64,000 nt of DNA, taken from positions 124,001 to 188,000 of the forward strand of contig QQVM01000014.1 of assembly GCA_003389385.1 (NCBI GenBank), written 5' to 3'. The DNA comes from Bacteroidota bacterium. Lineage in GTDB: Bacteria > Bacteroidota > Bacteroidia > AKYH767-A > 2013-40CM-41-45. Shown piece after piece: positions 53,434 to 61,746 of the stretch. The notes below the pieces were generated by a model. That model made no database searches and was not told the origin of the DNA. It worked only from the letters and a program-made list of their open reading frames with translations. Every line of letters starts with the position of its first letter. Position 1 is the stretch's first letter. A program made the translations under genes and the position numbers.

Positions 53434-54255
53434 CTAGTTTATATTGCTTATATTATCTGATGGAATTTTATCCAGTTTTTTTCTGATCTGGGCTGATAAT
53501 TCGTCAGCTTCTTTTTTGTATTTGCTGTCAGGATAATTGCTGATGAATTCAGTGTATGCACCCAAAGCCTCGTTATAGCGGCCTGCCTTCTTCTCTTCCA
53601 CACTGTTTTCAGCAAGCAGGAATCCTGCTTTAATAATGAGAAACATTGCTTGTTCCGTGTAATTGGTGGCTGGATAGTCCTGAATCAGGTTTTTAAATGC
53701 CGTGATGGAAGCTTTATATGATTCCATGTTGTAATAGAGCTTTGCATTTTCAAAATCTTTACTTTCAAGTTTTCCGCGAAGCTCGTCAATCAGCCTGTTG
53801 CACTCAGGAATCCTGGATGAGGCAGGATACCTGTCAGCAAAAAGCTGAAGCTCATTGATTGCCTTAAAGGTGTTGGTCTGATCAAGTGAAAAATCAGGAG
53901 AGTCTTCAAAGTAACAGTATGCATGCATGAAAGCGCATTCTTCAGCATACTCACTGTTTGGAAAAGTTTTGGTGAAGTTTTCAAAGTCGTATGCAGCGCT
54001 CTGGTAATCTCCCAGATGATAATTTGTATAGGCGTAATGATAATAGAGTTTCTCCGCTTTTCGAGTGCCCCTGTAGACTGTTATGAGTTCTTCGAACAAG
54101 GGCATGGCACGGTAATAATCGCCCTTGCTGTATAATCTGTAGGCTAAATCAGACTTGGCATCCATGTCCTTGCCTTTCATCACCCGGGTATAATTGCTGC
54201 ACGAAGCAAATAATATGCTGAATATCAACAAGATGAATGTAAGCCGAAGAGTCAT
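53434..54255 (-). CDS. bamD: Outer-membrane assembly lipoprotein BamD
   Basis: Part of the BAM complex, which folds beta-barrel proteins into the outer membrane. I start at the ATG at 54255 (273 residues); a TTG 9 bases upstream is rejected because it overlaps a -7 promoter box. The lipobox FASC gives lipidated Cys19. Five TPR-like units follow (AYRLYSKGDYYRAMPLFEEL, YTNYHLGDYQSAAYDFENF, then AIN, KAS and NEAL units). It heads the unit bamD-rpoZ-(coaBC-DUF4835). Confidence 0.92.
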   Translation of the reverse strand: MTLRLTFILLIFSILFASCSNYTRVMKGKDMDAKSDLAYRLYSKGDYYRAMPLFEELITVYRGTRKAEKLYYHYAYTNYHLGDYQSAAYDFENFTKTFPNSEYAEECAFMHAYCYFEDSPDFSLDQTNTFKAINELQLFADRYPASSRIPECNRLIDELRGKLESKDFENAKLYYNMESYKASITAFKNLIQDYPATNYTEQAMFLIIKAGFLLAENSVEEKKAGRYNEALGAYTEFISNYPDSKYKKEADELSAQIRKKLDKIPSDNISNIN

Positions 54256-54261
54256 GTTTTG

Positions 54262-54269
54262 CAAAGATA
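54262..54269 (-). promoter_or_regulatory. -7 promoter box for bamD
   Basis: Minus strand reads TATCTTTGC, an exact TAnnTTTG, ending 6 bases before the bamD ATG, which implies a nearly leaderless transcript. The -33 region is poor (CTTAA). Confidence 0.55.
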
Positions 54270-54338
54270 ATGAATAATATATGATTAAGCCATTATCAGA
54301 AATACAGCAATTTGAACAATGGGATTTTAATATTCAGG

Positions 54339-56720
54339 CTAGAATTTCACAATCCTGATCTGTGATCCATTTGATTTTGAATCCCTGATATGAACGAAGT
54401 ATATTCCTGCTTTCAGCTCTGATCCAAATCTGAGTGTAGTTGCTCTTGCAGGTATCACGCGACTCAACACAAGACGGCCCGATGCATCAAGCACTTCTAT
54501 ACTTCGGTTAACGTTTTCCGAGCTAATAGAAATGATGAAATCATTATCGCTCGGATTCGGGAAAATACTTGCAGGTTTTTTCGAAGAGTTTGCCTCACTT
54601 GCAGTTGAAACATTCAGTTGTCCGTTTATCCGGAAAGCGTCAAATCCCCCTTCAACGATGTGGCCGTTTGTACCATCAGCAGTATAAACAGAAAGCTGCA
54701 TTGCATTTGTTGGCGTAATCAGAGGCTGAATCAGGTAGGCACTTCTTACCCAGGTGCCATTGCCAAGGGAGTTCCTGGTCACTTCTTCAAGTATCACGCT
54801 TGTGGATCCATTGCTTAGTAAGATTCTCAGCGTATCATTGGGTGAGCCGCTGCCGCCGGTATTCACAAACCATCTGTGATACTCTATTTCAGGGTTATTA
54901 TATATGCTTAGGTCAAAAATTGGGGAAGTGATTATTGCAGTTCCGTCGTCCACATCATGCAAATTAAAAGAGCCTGAACCATTATCTGTAACGAAAGCTT
55001 TGTCTCCGCAGTCACCCTGAACATCAATATCAGGATTAATGATGTTATTGTTGCCGTCATAAGAAGCCAGAGGTTTGTCTCTTTCCCAGGCATTTGCCGA
55101 AGTTCCGGAAATTGTCCAGCCGAAATCGAAAGAGAAATCGTCATAATAACCGACAGGCAGATCTAATTGAATAGCTGAAGCTCCGTTGATGTTTACATTT
55201 TGGCATTTGCTGACAAATCCCCATTTTCCTGCAACAACTTCATATTGTCCGGAAGAGATTCCGTTTACACTGAATTCACCCAACTGATTCGTTGTTGTCT
55301 GAAATGAGAAGTCAGAATTTTCAACGAGGACCATTGCATTTTCCAAAGGTAGACCGCTAGTGCTGTCGGTCACGGTGCCGGTCAAAACATAAGTTGGTAA
55401 TGGACTCAATTCAGCATCAAGCTGTGTGAGAGTTCCGTTGCTGAGGCTAACACCGCTAATGACTTTGGTCTGATATCCTGGTCTGGAGAATTCAACATCA
55501 TACAAACCGGCGTTTGCAAGTCCTGACTTGTAAACGCCTGACAAATTTGTAGTTCTTGTCACTGAAGAACTCAGAATATTTACACTTACACCTGACAATA
55601 CAAAGGATGTCAGAGAATCACGAACTGTACCTTCGAGGTAACAACCTCGCACATATGTTGGAGTGAGAACGAACAATCCGTTATTGATGTCTGAGGCTAC
55701 AATTGTACCTGAAGGGAAAAAAGGATAAACACCCCAGCATCCGCTGAAACCACCTCCGCTGCCTTGAGGATATGTATCATACTTTCCAACTTCAACTGGG
55801 TTGTCCGGTCTGCTTACATCTACAATCACCACTCCGTCTTTGTACCAGCTAGTCACTGCATAGTCGTTCAGGATATGTGTGTTGTGAACCACAGATCCAG
55901 AGCCAGGAGTGGTTTGATATCGAGAAAGTTCCTCAATGTTTTGGAGATCACTGATATCATATGCTCCCAGATAAGACCCGCTGTTTTCGTCAGTTGTGAA
56001 TAAGGTACGGTGATCATCGGAAAGCCAGGTATTGTGTGTGAATGCAGTTGGTGTGGTCTGAGTAGCGAGTAACACCGGATTTGATTTATTCCGAACATCC
56101 ACTACAGTGAAAAAGCCACCATAAATATGCGCTTCATACATCGTGTCATTTTCCACATAGCCATCATGTACATATTCATCACTACCACCTCCCGGGTGTA
56201 TGTACTCTCCTGCAAAAACAGGATTCCAGGGGTCTGTAAGATTTAAAAACAATGTGTGACCCTGGCCTATATTGCTGCCATAGAGATAAAGATACGCAGT
56301 TGCTGTGTCGCAATGCAATGCATGTATGCTTCCAAGTTGACCAGAAATCGCTCCGTCGCCAGTATAAAGCTTGGTGTTTACGGATACAGGCAAATTGCTG
56401 AGATCAATAATTTGCAAACCGCCTCCGGCCTCAGTGGTAACATAAGCATAATCGCGGTATGTCTTCACTTCTCTCCAGTTGTTGGTGAGACCTGCTACAT
56501 CGAATCTTACAACTGGATTGTCCGGATCAGTCACATCTACGATTGAAAGTCCTGATTCGGTGCCTACAAGGGCGTATTCATTTCCAAGTTCATCTGAATA
56601 TCCCCATATGTTTGCAAGTACATCCGGACTGAACGAGATGTTGGATCTGAACTGAATGTTTTGCGCATTGAGAATGCCTATCCCCACCACCAGGAATGAG
56701 GCCATTATTAACTTTTTCAT
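54339..56720 (-). CDS. T9SS-secreted LVIVD-repeat (choice-of-anchor B) protein with extra domains
   Basis: 793-residue secreted protein, paralogue of the one at 22636-24225. A signal peptide (MKKLIMASFLVVGIGILNAQ) and the matching start NIQFRSNISFSPDVLANIWGY open an LVIVD-repeat propeller (about 25-375; GLSIVDVTDPDNP, GVVIVDVSRPDNP). Two carboxypeptidase-regulatory-like Ig domains follow in tandem (YLEGTVRDSLTSFVLSG and VLTGTVTDSTSGLPLEN), then a jelly-roll-like region (about 530-700) and a T9SS type A sorting domain (IFPNPSDNDFI to KAGIYFVHI). The shorter paralogue has one Ig domain and no jelly-roll. Function unknown. Confidence 0.87.
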   Translation of the reverse strand: MKKLIMASFLVVGIGILNAQNIQFRSNISFSPDVLANIWGYSDELGNEYALVGTESGLSIVDVTDPDNPVVRFDVAGLTNNWREVKTYRDYAYVTTEAGGGLQIIDLSNLPVSVNTKLYTGDGAISGQLGSIHALHCDTATAYLYLYGSNIGQGHTLFLNLTDPWNPVFAGEYIHPGGGSDEYVHDGYVENDTMYEAHIYGGFFTVVDVRNKSNPVLLATQTTPTAFTHNTWLSDDHRTLFTTDENSGSYLGAYDISDLQNIEELSRYQTTPGSGSVVHNTHILNDYAVTSWYKDGVVIVDVSRPDNPVEVGKYDTYPQGSGGGFSGCWGVYPFFPSGTIVASDINNGLFVLTPTYVRGCYLEGTVRDSLTSFVLSGVSVNILSSSVTRTTNLSGVYKSGLANAGLYDVEFSRPGYQTKVISGVSLSNGTLTQLDAELSPLPTYVLTGTVTDSTSGLPLENAMVLVENSDFSFQTTTNQLGEFSVNGISSGQYEVVAGKWGFVSKCQNVNINGASAIQLDLPVGYYDDFSFDFGWTISGTSANAWERDKPLASYDGNNNIINPDIDVQGDCGDKAFVTDNGSGSFNLHDVDDGTAIITSPIFDLSIYNNPEIEYHRWFVNTGGSGSPNDTLRILLSNGSTSVILEEVTRNSLGNGTWVRSAYLIQPLITPTNAMQLSVYTADGTNGHIVEGGFDAFRINGQLNVSTASEANSSKKPASIFPNPSDNDFIISISSENVNRSIEVLDASGRLVLSRVIPARATTLRFGSELKAGIYFVHIRDSKSNGSQIRIVKF

Positions 56721-57153
56721 CAGGAATTTGATTTGAGGGCTGCAAGAACGTCTGAATTCGGGAGATTCACAATACAGAAAAGAGCCTTTGCCTGAGAATT
56801 ACCAAAATATGACGGAAGAGTACACGAGATATAGAATATTGACATTACTAATTTGCAGGCAACTTGGTGTCACAACTTGCAAATAGCACTATATATATTT
56901 GATAATCAGAATATTGCGAAAGTTTTAGACTGTTAGCCAAACACCAGAACTCAAAGATATGTTCGAATTCTTTTAACATCCTCTGTTAATTAAATCATTC
57001 ATAAACCTGCGAAAATCTTTGTTTTTAATACCAAATACTTACTTTTGCTTGAGAAAGGGCATTTTGATCAAGACAGCTTTCAAGAGTAATTTTCTTTTGA
57101 AATGATCTGAAGACAATCCTGATTGAGTGCTTTATAATTTAAAAGAAAGCTAA
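56721..57153. other. Divergent 433-base intergenic region
   Basis: No gene seen. It separates the divergent T9SS gene and the oxoamine synthase gene. It holds a well-formed plus-strand promoter at 57018-57047 and a second plus-strand -7 match (TATATTTG, 56894-56901) without a good -33 box. I found no exact promoter box for the minus-strand T9SS gene. Confidence 0.5.
57018..57047 (+). promoter_or_regulatory. Promoter for the oxoamine synthase gene
   Basis: TTTG (57018-57021), an 18-nt spacer, then TACTTTTG (57040-57047): the same spacing as the lolA promoter. The leader to the GTG start would be about 100 nt. Confidence 0.68.
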
Positions 57154-58395
57154 GTGGATTTATTTGAAAAAATCAAACAGAACAGAGGACCGATTGGACA
57201 GCATGCCAAAGATTCTCATGGTTACTTCACCTTCCCTAAACTTGAAGGTGATATAGGAACACGAATGAATTTCAGAGGGAAAGAGAGACTTGTCTGGAGC
57301 CTGAACAATTACCTCGGATTGGCGAATCATCCTGAGGTGAGAAAAGCAGACACAGAAGCTGCTGCAAATTTCGGATTTGCTTCACCCATGGGTGCGAGAA
57401 TGATGTCTGGCAATACTAACTATCATGAACAGTTGGAAAATGAATTATCTGAATTCATGGGAAAAGAAGACACCATTCTCCTGAATTTCGGTTACCAGGG
57501 AATGGTATCTGCAATTGATTGCCTTGTAGACCGCCATGACGTAATTGTTTATGACAGTGAAAGTCATGCCTGCATCATTGACGGAGTTCGCTTGCACATG
57601 GGCAAACGATTCGTATTCCCTCACAATGACATTGCAAATTGCGAGAAGCAACTTGAGAGAGCCACAAAGATTGTTTCAGAAAGTGGTGGTTCCATCTTAT
57701 TGATCACTGAAGGTGTTTTTGGAATGAGCGGTGACATGGGCAAGTTGAAAGAAATTGTTGCCTTGAAAAAGAAATTCAACTTCCGGCTTTTTGTGGATGA
57801 TGCCCACGGCTTCGGCACCATGGGAAAAACCGGTGCAGGAACCGGAGAAGAACAGGGAGTTCAGGATGAAATTGACATTTACTTCGGGACTTTTGCCAAG
57901 AGCATGGCGCTGATCGGTGGATTTATATCCAGCAAAGAAGACGTTGTAGAATATCTTCGTTATAATATGAGGTCACAGATTTTTGCCAAATCACTGCCTG
58001 TTCCCTTGGTAATTGGTGCCCTGAAGAGGCTTGAACTTTTGAAGAAGCATCCCGAATTCAAGGATAATCTTTGGAACATAGTGAATGCTCTTCAGAACGG
58101 ACTTAAAGATGCTGGGTTTAACATTGGAAAAACCGAGTCTCCTGTCACACCGGTATTTATGAATGGCAGCATTGGAGAGGCGACTAATCTAATTTACGAC
58201 ATGAGGGAAAATTTCGACATTTTCTGCTCCATGGTAGTGTATCCTGTTGTACCTAAAGGCGTGATTATTCTCAGGCTGATTCCTACAGCTGTTCATACTA
58301 TGCAGGATGTTGAATATACAATTGACGCATTCAAAAAGGCATATGTAAAACTCAAGGCAGGTGAATACATGTCAGACAAGATTGCAGCATTTTAA
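57154..58395 (+). CDS. Alpha-oxoamine synthase (serine palmitoyltransferase-like or cysteate acyltransferase-like)
   Basis: 413-residue PLP enzyme of the group that joins an acyl-CoA or acyl-ACP to an amino acid. Motifs: LNNYLGLANHPE, the PLP-stacking histidine H139 in SESHACIIDG, the aspartates in FVDDAHGFG (D215, D216) and the Schiff-base lysine K249 in FGTFAKSMALIGG. It resembles Bacteroidota serine palmitoyltransferases (sphingolipids) and the related cysteate acyltransferases (sulfonolipids such as capnine) more than BioF or KBL; the exact substrate is not settled. The start is GTG at 57154. It has its own promoter and precedes a histone-like gene. Confidence 0.85.
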   Translation: MDLFEKIKQNRGPIGQHAKDSHGYFTFPKLEGDIGTRMNFRGKERLVWSLNNYLGLANHPEVRKADTEAAANFGFASPMGARMMSGNTNYHEQLENELSEFMGKEDTILLNFGYQGMVSAIDCLVDRHDVIVYDSESHACIIDGVRLHMGKRFVFPHNDIANCEKQLERATKIVSESGGSILLITEGVFGMSGDMGKLKEIVALKKKFNFRLFVDDAHGFGTMGKTGAGTGEEQGVQDEIDIYFGTFAKSMALIGGFISSKEDVVEYLRYNMRSQIFAKSLPVPLVIGALKRLELLKKHPEFKDNLWNIVNALQNGLKDAGFNIGKTESPVTPVFMNGSIGEATNLIYDMRENFDIFCSMVVYPVVPKGVIILRLIPTAVHTMQDVEYTIDAFKKAYVKLKAGEYMSDKIAAF

Positions 58396-58468
58396 CTCAT
58401 GGAAACAAATCAAATAAGTCAAAATAATTTCTTAATCACTCCACATTAACTCCTAAAATTAAAACACA

Positions 58469-58660
58469 ATGAAAGAATACGAAAAAATTAAAATGTTAGT
58501 GGCAGCTATTGAAGAAGATGTAATCAAGTTTTCTGAAAAAGGAAATGCAGCAGCAGGAACCAGAGTAAGAAAAGGATTGCAGGACGTGAAGAGGGCCTGC
58601 CAGGAAATGCGCGATGCCATTCAGTCAATTAAAAAGACAGACGATCCATCTCATTCCTAA
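58469..58660 (+). CDS. Histone H1-like DNA-binding protein
   Basis: 63-residue protein with the pattern KEYEKIKMLVAAIEEDV...GNAAAGTRVRKGLQDVK found in the small histone H1-like proteins of Bacteroidota. It is helical and the RVRKGLQ-type basic segment is central; it may help organise the nucleoid. It lies 73 bases after the oxoamine synthase gene and is closed by a strong terminator. Confidence 0.87.
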   Translation: MKEYEKIKMLVAAIEEDVIKFSEKGNAAAGTRVRKGLQDVKRACQEMRDAIQSIKKTDDPSHS

Positions 58661-58667
58661 AAAAGAG

Positions 58668-58692
58668 AACCCGGCATACACCGGGTTTTTTT
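58668..58692 (+). terminator. Terminator after the histone-like gene
   Basis: Stem AACCCGG (58668-58674) / CCGGGTT (58681-58687) with a 6-base loop and a T run to 58692. Confidence 0.85.
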
Positions 58693-58871
58693 GTACTCTT
58701 CCGAAATTGAGTTTTGATCCCTATGCTGTTATTCTCAGAAAGCAGAATTGAATTCAGCAGCCTCTTAGTGCTGAAGAACAGTTAGATGTATGTTTTCAGG
58801 TGAAGCTAAAAGTTATTTGAATCGCATAAAAAAGTGCACTGAAAAAATTAGTTCTCAGTGCACATCTTAAG

Positions 58872-58945
58872 TAGCGAAGGGGGGAGTCGAACCCCCGACC
58901 TCAGGGTTATGAATCCTGCGCTCTAACCATCTGAGCTACCTCGCC
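58872..58945 (-). tRNA. tRNA-Met (CAT anticodon), elongator type
   Basis: 74-base cloverleaf on the minus strand. The acceptor arm GGCGAGG pairs with CTTCGCT (two wobbles), the D arm is GCTCAGATGGTTAGAGC, the anticodon loop is TTCATAA, and the T arm is GGGGG-TTCGACT-CCCCC. CCA is not encoded, as usual in this phylum. The anticodon stem has one A-C mismatch next to the loop (A31-C39). The first pair is G-T rather than the initiator mismatch, so it is the elongator; an Ile2 (CAU) tRNA is less likely. Confidence 0.92.
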
Positions 58946-59265
58946 ATCTTCATTTTCTGGGCTGCAAATATCAGAATTGATTTGATTACTGCAAATATAT
59001 CATGATCACATTTTGAGTATATTTTCTGTTCCACCCTGAGTGTGCTGACGACTCAAATTTTACATCAGGAAAATATATTCGCAGCCTTTGTGGATAATCT
59101 ATAGACACAGCAGTTGAAATTAGCTGTAGTCCGGGCTTTCAATATAGTGCCATCAGAAAAGCATTGAAGGAATTTTACCTAAAAATGGTGAACATTTTAT
59201 TATAAAATTATTTATATATTGGACACCTTCAATTCAATCAAATATCTTAACACTGAAGCAAGACA
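58946..59265. other. AT-rich intergenic region upstream of the START-like gene
   Basis: No gene seen in these 320 bases. The nearest plus-strand -7 match is TATATTGG (59215-59222, one mismatch), about 43 bases before the ATG. Confidence 0.4.
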
Positions 59266-59670
59266 ATGACAAAAGTGAATACCGATTCAAAAAAAGTAAA
59301 ATATTCCCTCGAGTTCGAAATCAAATCCAGTCCGAAGATCCTCTATAATTACCTAAGCAATGCGAGCGGACTTGAGGAATGGTTTGCTGATAAGGTAAAT
59401 GTGAGGAACGGAGATTTAATTTTCATATGGGAAGGCAGTGAGCAGAGGGCTAAGATTGTGGCTAAAAAAGACAATCAGATGATTCGTTTCAAGTGGCTTG
59501 ATGATGACTCACAGGACGAAACTTATTTTCAGTTCGAAATAATCCAGGATGAGATCACATCAGATGTAGCCTTGATAGTTACAGATTTTTCAGAGCCTGA
59601 CGAAAAAGAAGAAGATATTTTGCTTTGGAACAGTCAGATTCATAACCTGATGCATCACATCGGTTCCTGA
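59266..59670 (+). CDS. START-like (SRPBCC / AHSA1-like) protein
   Basis: 134-residue soluble protein of the helix-grip fold. It opens with a beta strand (YSLEFEIKSSPKILYNYLSN) and the helix SGLEEWFADKVNV, typical of Bacteroidota START-like proteins, then antiparallel strands (RNGDLIFIWEG, QMIRFKWLDDD) and ends with the long helix LLWNSQIHNLMHHI. Such proteins bind hydrophobic ligands or partners; no specific role can be read. Its 3' end overlaps the convergent gene by 16 bases. Confidence 0.85.
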   Translation: MTKVNTDSKKVKYSLEFEIKSSPKILYNYLSNASGLEEWFADKVNVRNGDLIFIWEGSEQRAKIVAKKDNQMIRFKWLDDDSQDETYFQFEIIQDEITSDVALIVTDFSEPDEKEEDILLWNSQIHNLMHHIGS

Positions 59671-60263
59671 TCGCAAAATAGTTCCAAAAACATTTTTAAA
59701 GTCTCTTTGCCATAATCAATTAATGCAATTTGCTCCATTTCGGTACATCTCCTGCTTAGTTTGATAAATTCTGTTTCTGGCTCAAAACGGGCTCTTCCGG
59801 CATCTAGTAAATAATCAAGTGCCAGATAGTTTTCTTCACCGTAATCATATTCCCAAGGTGTGTCATTCATGCAGACGTATACATTTTTTCCCGCGAGTAA
59901 GGCTAAGTTTTTATTTATTGAATCAATCCTTCCCGACAGGCTTTCTCCCTGCAAGTGCAATGTAAATGAAAAGCCATTTCCCCACCAAAACATGCTCCGA
60001 AAAGCGAATACCCCTGTTTTACCAAACAACCGTGGATAATCCAGCACGATATAAGGCAGGTTTTTGTAATTCTCCCCTCTGAAAATTTTGCCGCTCCTGC
60101 CATCAAGTTCTATCAAGTTTGTTTGATAATTAGGAATCAAGTGCTTCTTCAGCTGATATTCCAGTTCGCCGAAGGCTTTCATAATTTTTTCTGTTGCGGA
60201 TTTTTTCAAATCAAAAAAACGCGTATCAGCGAGTATTTCTAGTTCTTCAGGAGTAAGCTTCAT
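59655..60263 (-). CDS. Conserved protein, unknown function
   Basis: 202-residue protein not recognised. I place the start at the ATG at 60263 (MKLTPEELEILADTRFFDLK), behind an exact -7 box; a longer frame to 60332 would run into the divergent permease gene. The first 50 residues are helical, the middle has beta strands and conserved-looking aromatic segments (NYKNLPYIVLDYPRLF, FAFRSMFWWGNGFSFTLHL), and the end is a helix. I think it is a Bacteroidota-wide hypothetical, without known role. Confidence 0.72.
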   Translation of the reverse strand: MKLTPEELEILADTRFFDLKKSATEKIMKAFGELEYQLKKHLIPNYQTNLIELDGRSGKIFRGENYKNLPYIVLDYPRLFGKTGVFAFRSMFWWGNGFSFTLHLQGESLSGRIDSINKNLALLAGKNVYVCMNDTPWEYDYGEENYLALDYLLDAGRARFEPETEFIKLSRRCTEMEQIALIDYGKETLKMFLELFCDQEPM

Positions 60264-60289
60264 TTTTGTAACTTGCAGGAGTTTCCATT

Positions 60290-60297
60290 CAAATATA
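60290..60297 (-). promoter_or_regulatory. -7 promoter box for the unknown protein gene
   Basis: Minus strand reads TATATTTG, an exact match, 27 bases before the ATG at 60263. It touches the TTG start of the divergent permease gene. Confidence 0.45.
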
Positions 60298-60298
60298 C

Positions 60299-61726
60299 TT
60301 GAAGAAAATAAACTTACTTGTACTGAGAGCATTTGCCGGACCGCTCGTTCTCACTTTTCTCATTGCACTCTTTGTCCTGCTTATGCAATTTCTCTGGAAA
60401 TACATTGATGACCTTGTGGGCAAGGGTCTGGACTGGATTATCATATTCAAACTGATGGCTTATGTAACCATTACTCTGGTTCCGCTGGCTCTGCCATTAG
60501 CTATTCTTTTGTCGTCAATCATGACCTTTGGCAACCTTGCCGAGCATTTTGAACTCACCGCCTGCAAATCAGCAGGTATGTCACTTCAGAAAATTATGAG
60601 GCCACTGATCATTTGTACGATACTTATCAGCATGCTGGCTTTTGTTTTTTCAAATTATTTTCTTCCAATTGCCAACCTTAAAATGAATGCTCTGCTTTAT
60701 GATGTCAGGCAGCAAAAGCCCGCACTGTATATCAAAGAAGGAGTTTTCTATAACGGTATCGATGGATATTCTATTAAAATTGGTGCCAAAGACAAAGACG
60801 GAAAAACAATCAGAAACATCACCATATACGATCATACACTTGGACGCGGGAATACAAAAGTGGTATTGGCTGAAAGCGGAAGCATGGTTATGTCTCAAGA
60901 TGAAAGGTATTTGATACTTACATTGATTAAGGGATCCAGCTATGAGGAAAGGCCAGGAGAACAAGGGAGAAACAATTATCCTTTGATGCGGACAGAGTTT
61001 GACGAACAGGTCGTAAGATTCGATCTCAGTTCATTCAAACTGACACGAACAAATGAGCAACTTTTCAAAGACAATTTCCAAATGCTCAACCTGGATCAAC
61101 TGGAGCATGCTGCCGACAGTCTTGAACGGAAAATAGCAGACAAACGAATTGAGGCAGAGCGTCGCATCTCCATGAATTACAATCTCGTGGACAGCGTGAA
61201 AAAACCAGATCAGAACAATTACGATCTTAATGCGCAAATAGGTGATCAGGAAATATTGTTATTCTTTCCTGACCACAGACGAAACATGATTTTAAATTCT
61301 GCTTTGTTCAATGCCAGAAATATGAAAAGCATTGTAAATGACAATGCGGAAGACATTGCACACAAGTCAAAAAATCTTGCCAAGCACAGAATTGAATGGC
61401 ACAGAAAGTTCACTCTTAGCTTCGCATGTCTGATTCTTTTTTTCATAGGCGCTCCTTTAGGTGCAATCATTAAGAAAGGGGGACTGGGGATGCCGGTGGT
61501 AATATCAGTTCTGTTGTTCGTAATCTATCATGTCATTTCCATAAGTGCAGAAAAATTCGCCCGGGAAGGTGTCATGGAGCCATTCAATGCAATGTGGCTT
61601 TCATCAGCGATTCTTCTGCCAGTTGGGATATTCCTAACAGCCAAGGCGACTACAGATTCATCCATTTTTGACAAGGATGCCTATCTTCGCGTACTTAAAA
61701 AAATCACAGGACGACTAAAGAAGTAG
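60299..61726 (+). CDS. LptF/LptG family lipopolysaccharide export permease
   Basis: 475-residue inner-membrane subunit of the Lpt system, which pulls LPS from the inner membrane towards the outer membrane. Three N-terminal helices (about 12-35, 50-72, 98-120), a periplasmic beta-jellyroll region (about 125-350) and three C-terminal helices (about 363-447) are seen. FVLLMQFLWKYIDDLVGKGL is a typical Bacteroidota start. There is no ATG before the first helix, so the TTG at 60299 is taken as the start. The glycosyltransferase gene follows after 20 bases. Confidence 0.9.
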   Translation: MKKINLLVLRAFAGPLVLTFLIALFVLLMQFLWKYIDDLVGKGLDWIIIFKLMAYVTITLVPLALPLAILLSSIMTFGNLAEHFELTACKSAGMSLQKIMRPLIICTILISMLAFVFSNYFLPIANLKMNALLYDVRQQKPALYIKEGVFYNGIDGYSIKIGAKDKDGKTIRNITIYDHTLGRGNTKVVLAESGSMVMSQDERYLILTLIKGSSYEERPGEQGRNNYPLMRTEFDEQVVRFDLSSFKLTRTNEQLFKDNFQMLNLDQLEHAADSLERKIADKRIEAERRISMNYNLVDSVKKPDQNNYDLNAQIGDQEILLFFPDHRRNMILNSALFNARNMKSIVNDNAEDIAHKSKNLAKHRIEWHRKFTLSFACLILFFIGAPLGAIIKKGGLGMPVVISVLLFVIYHVISISAEKFAREGVMEPFNAMWLSSAILLPVGIFLTAKATTDSSIFDKDAYLRVLKKITGRLKK

Positions 61727-61746
61727 CCTGATTTCCGATTTTAGCT

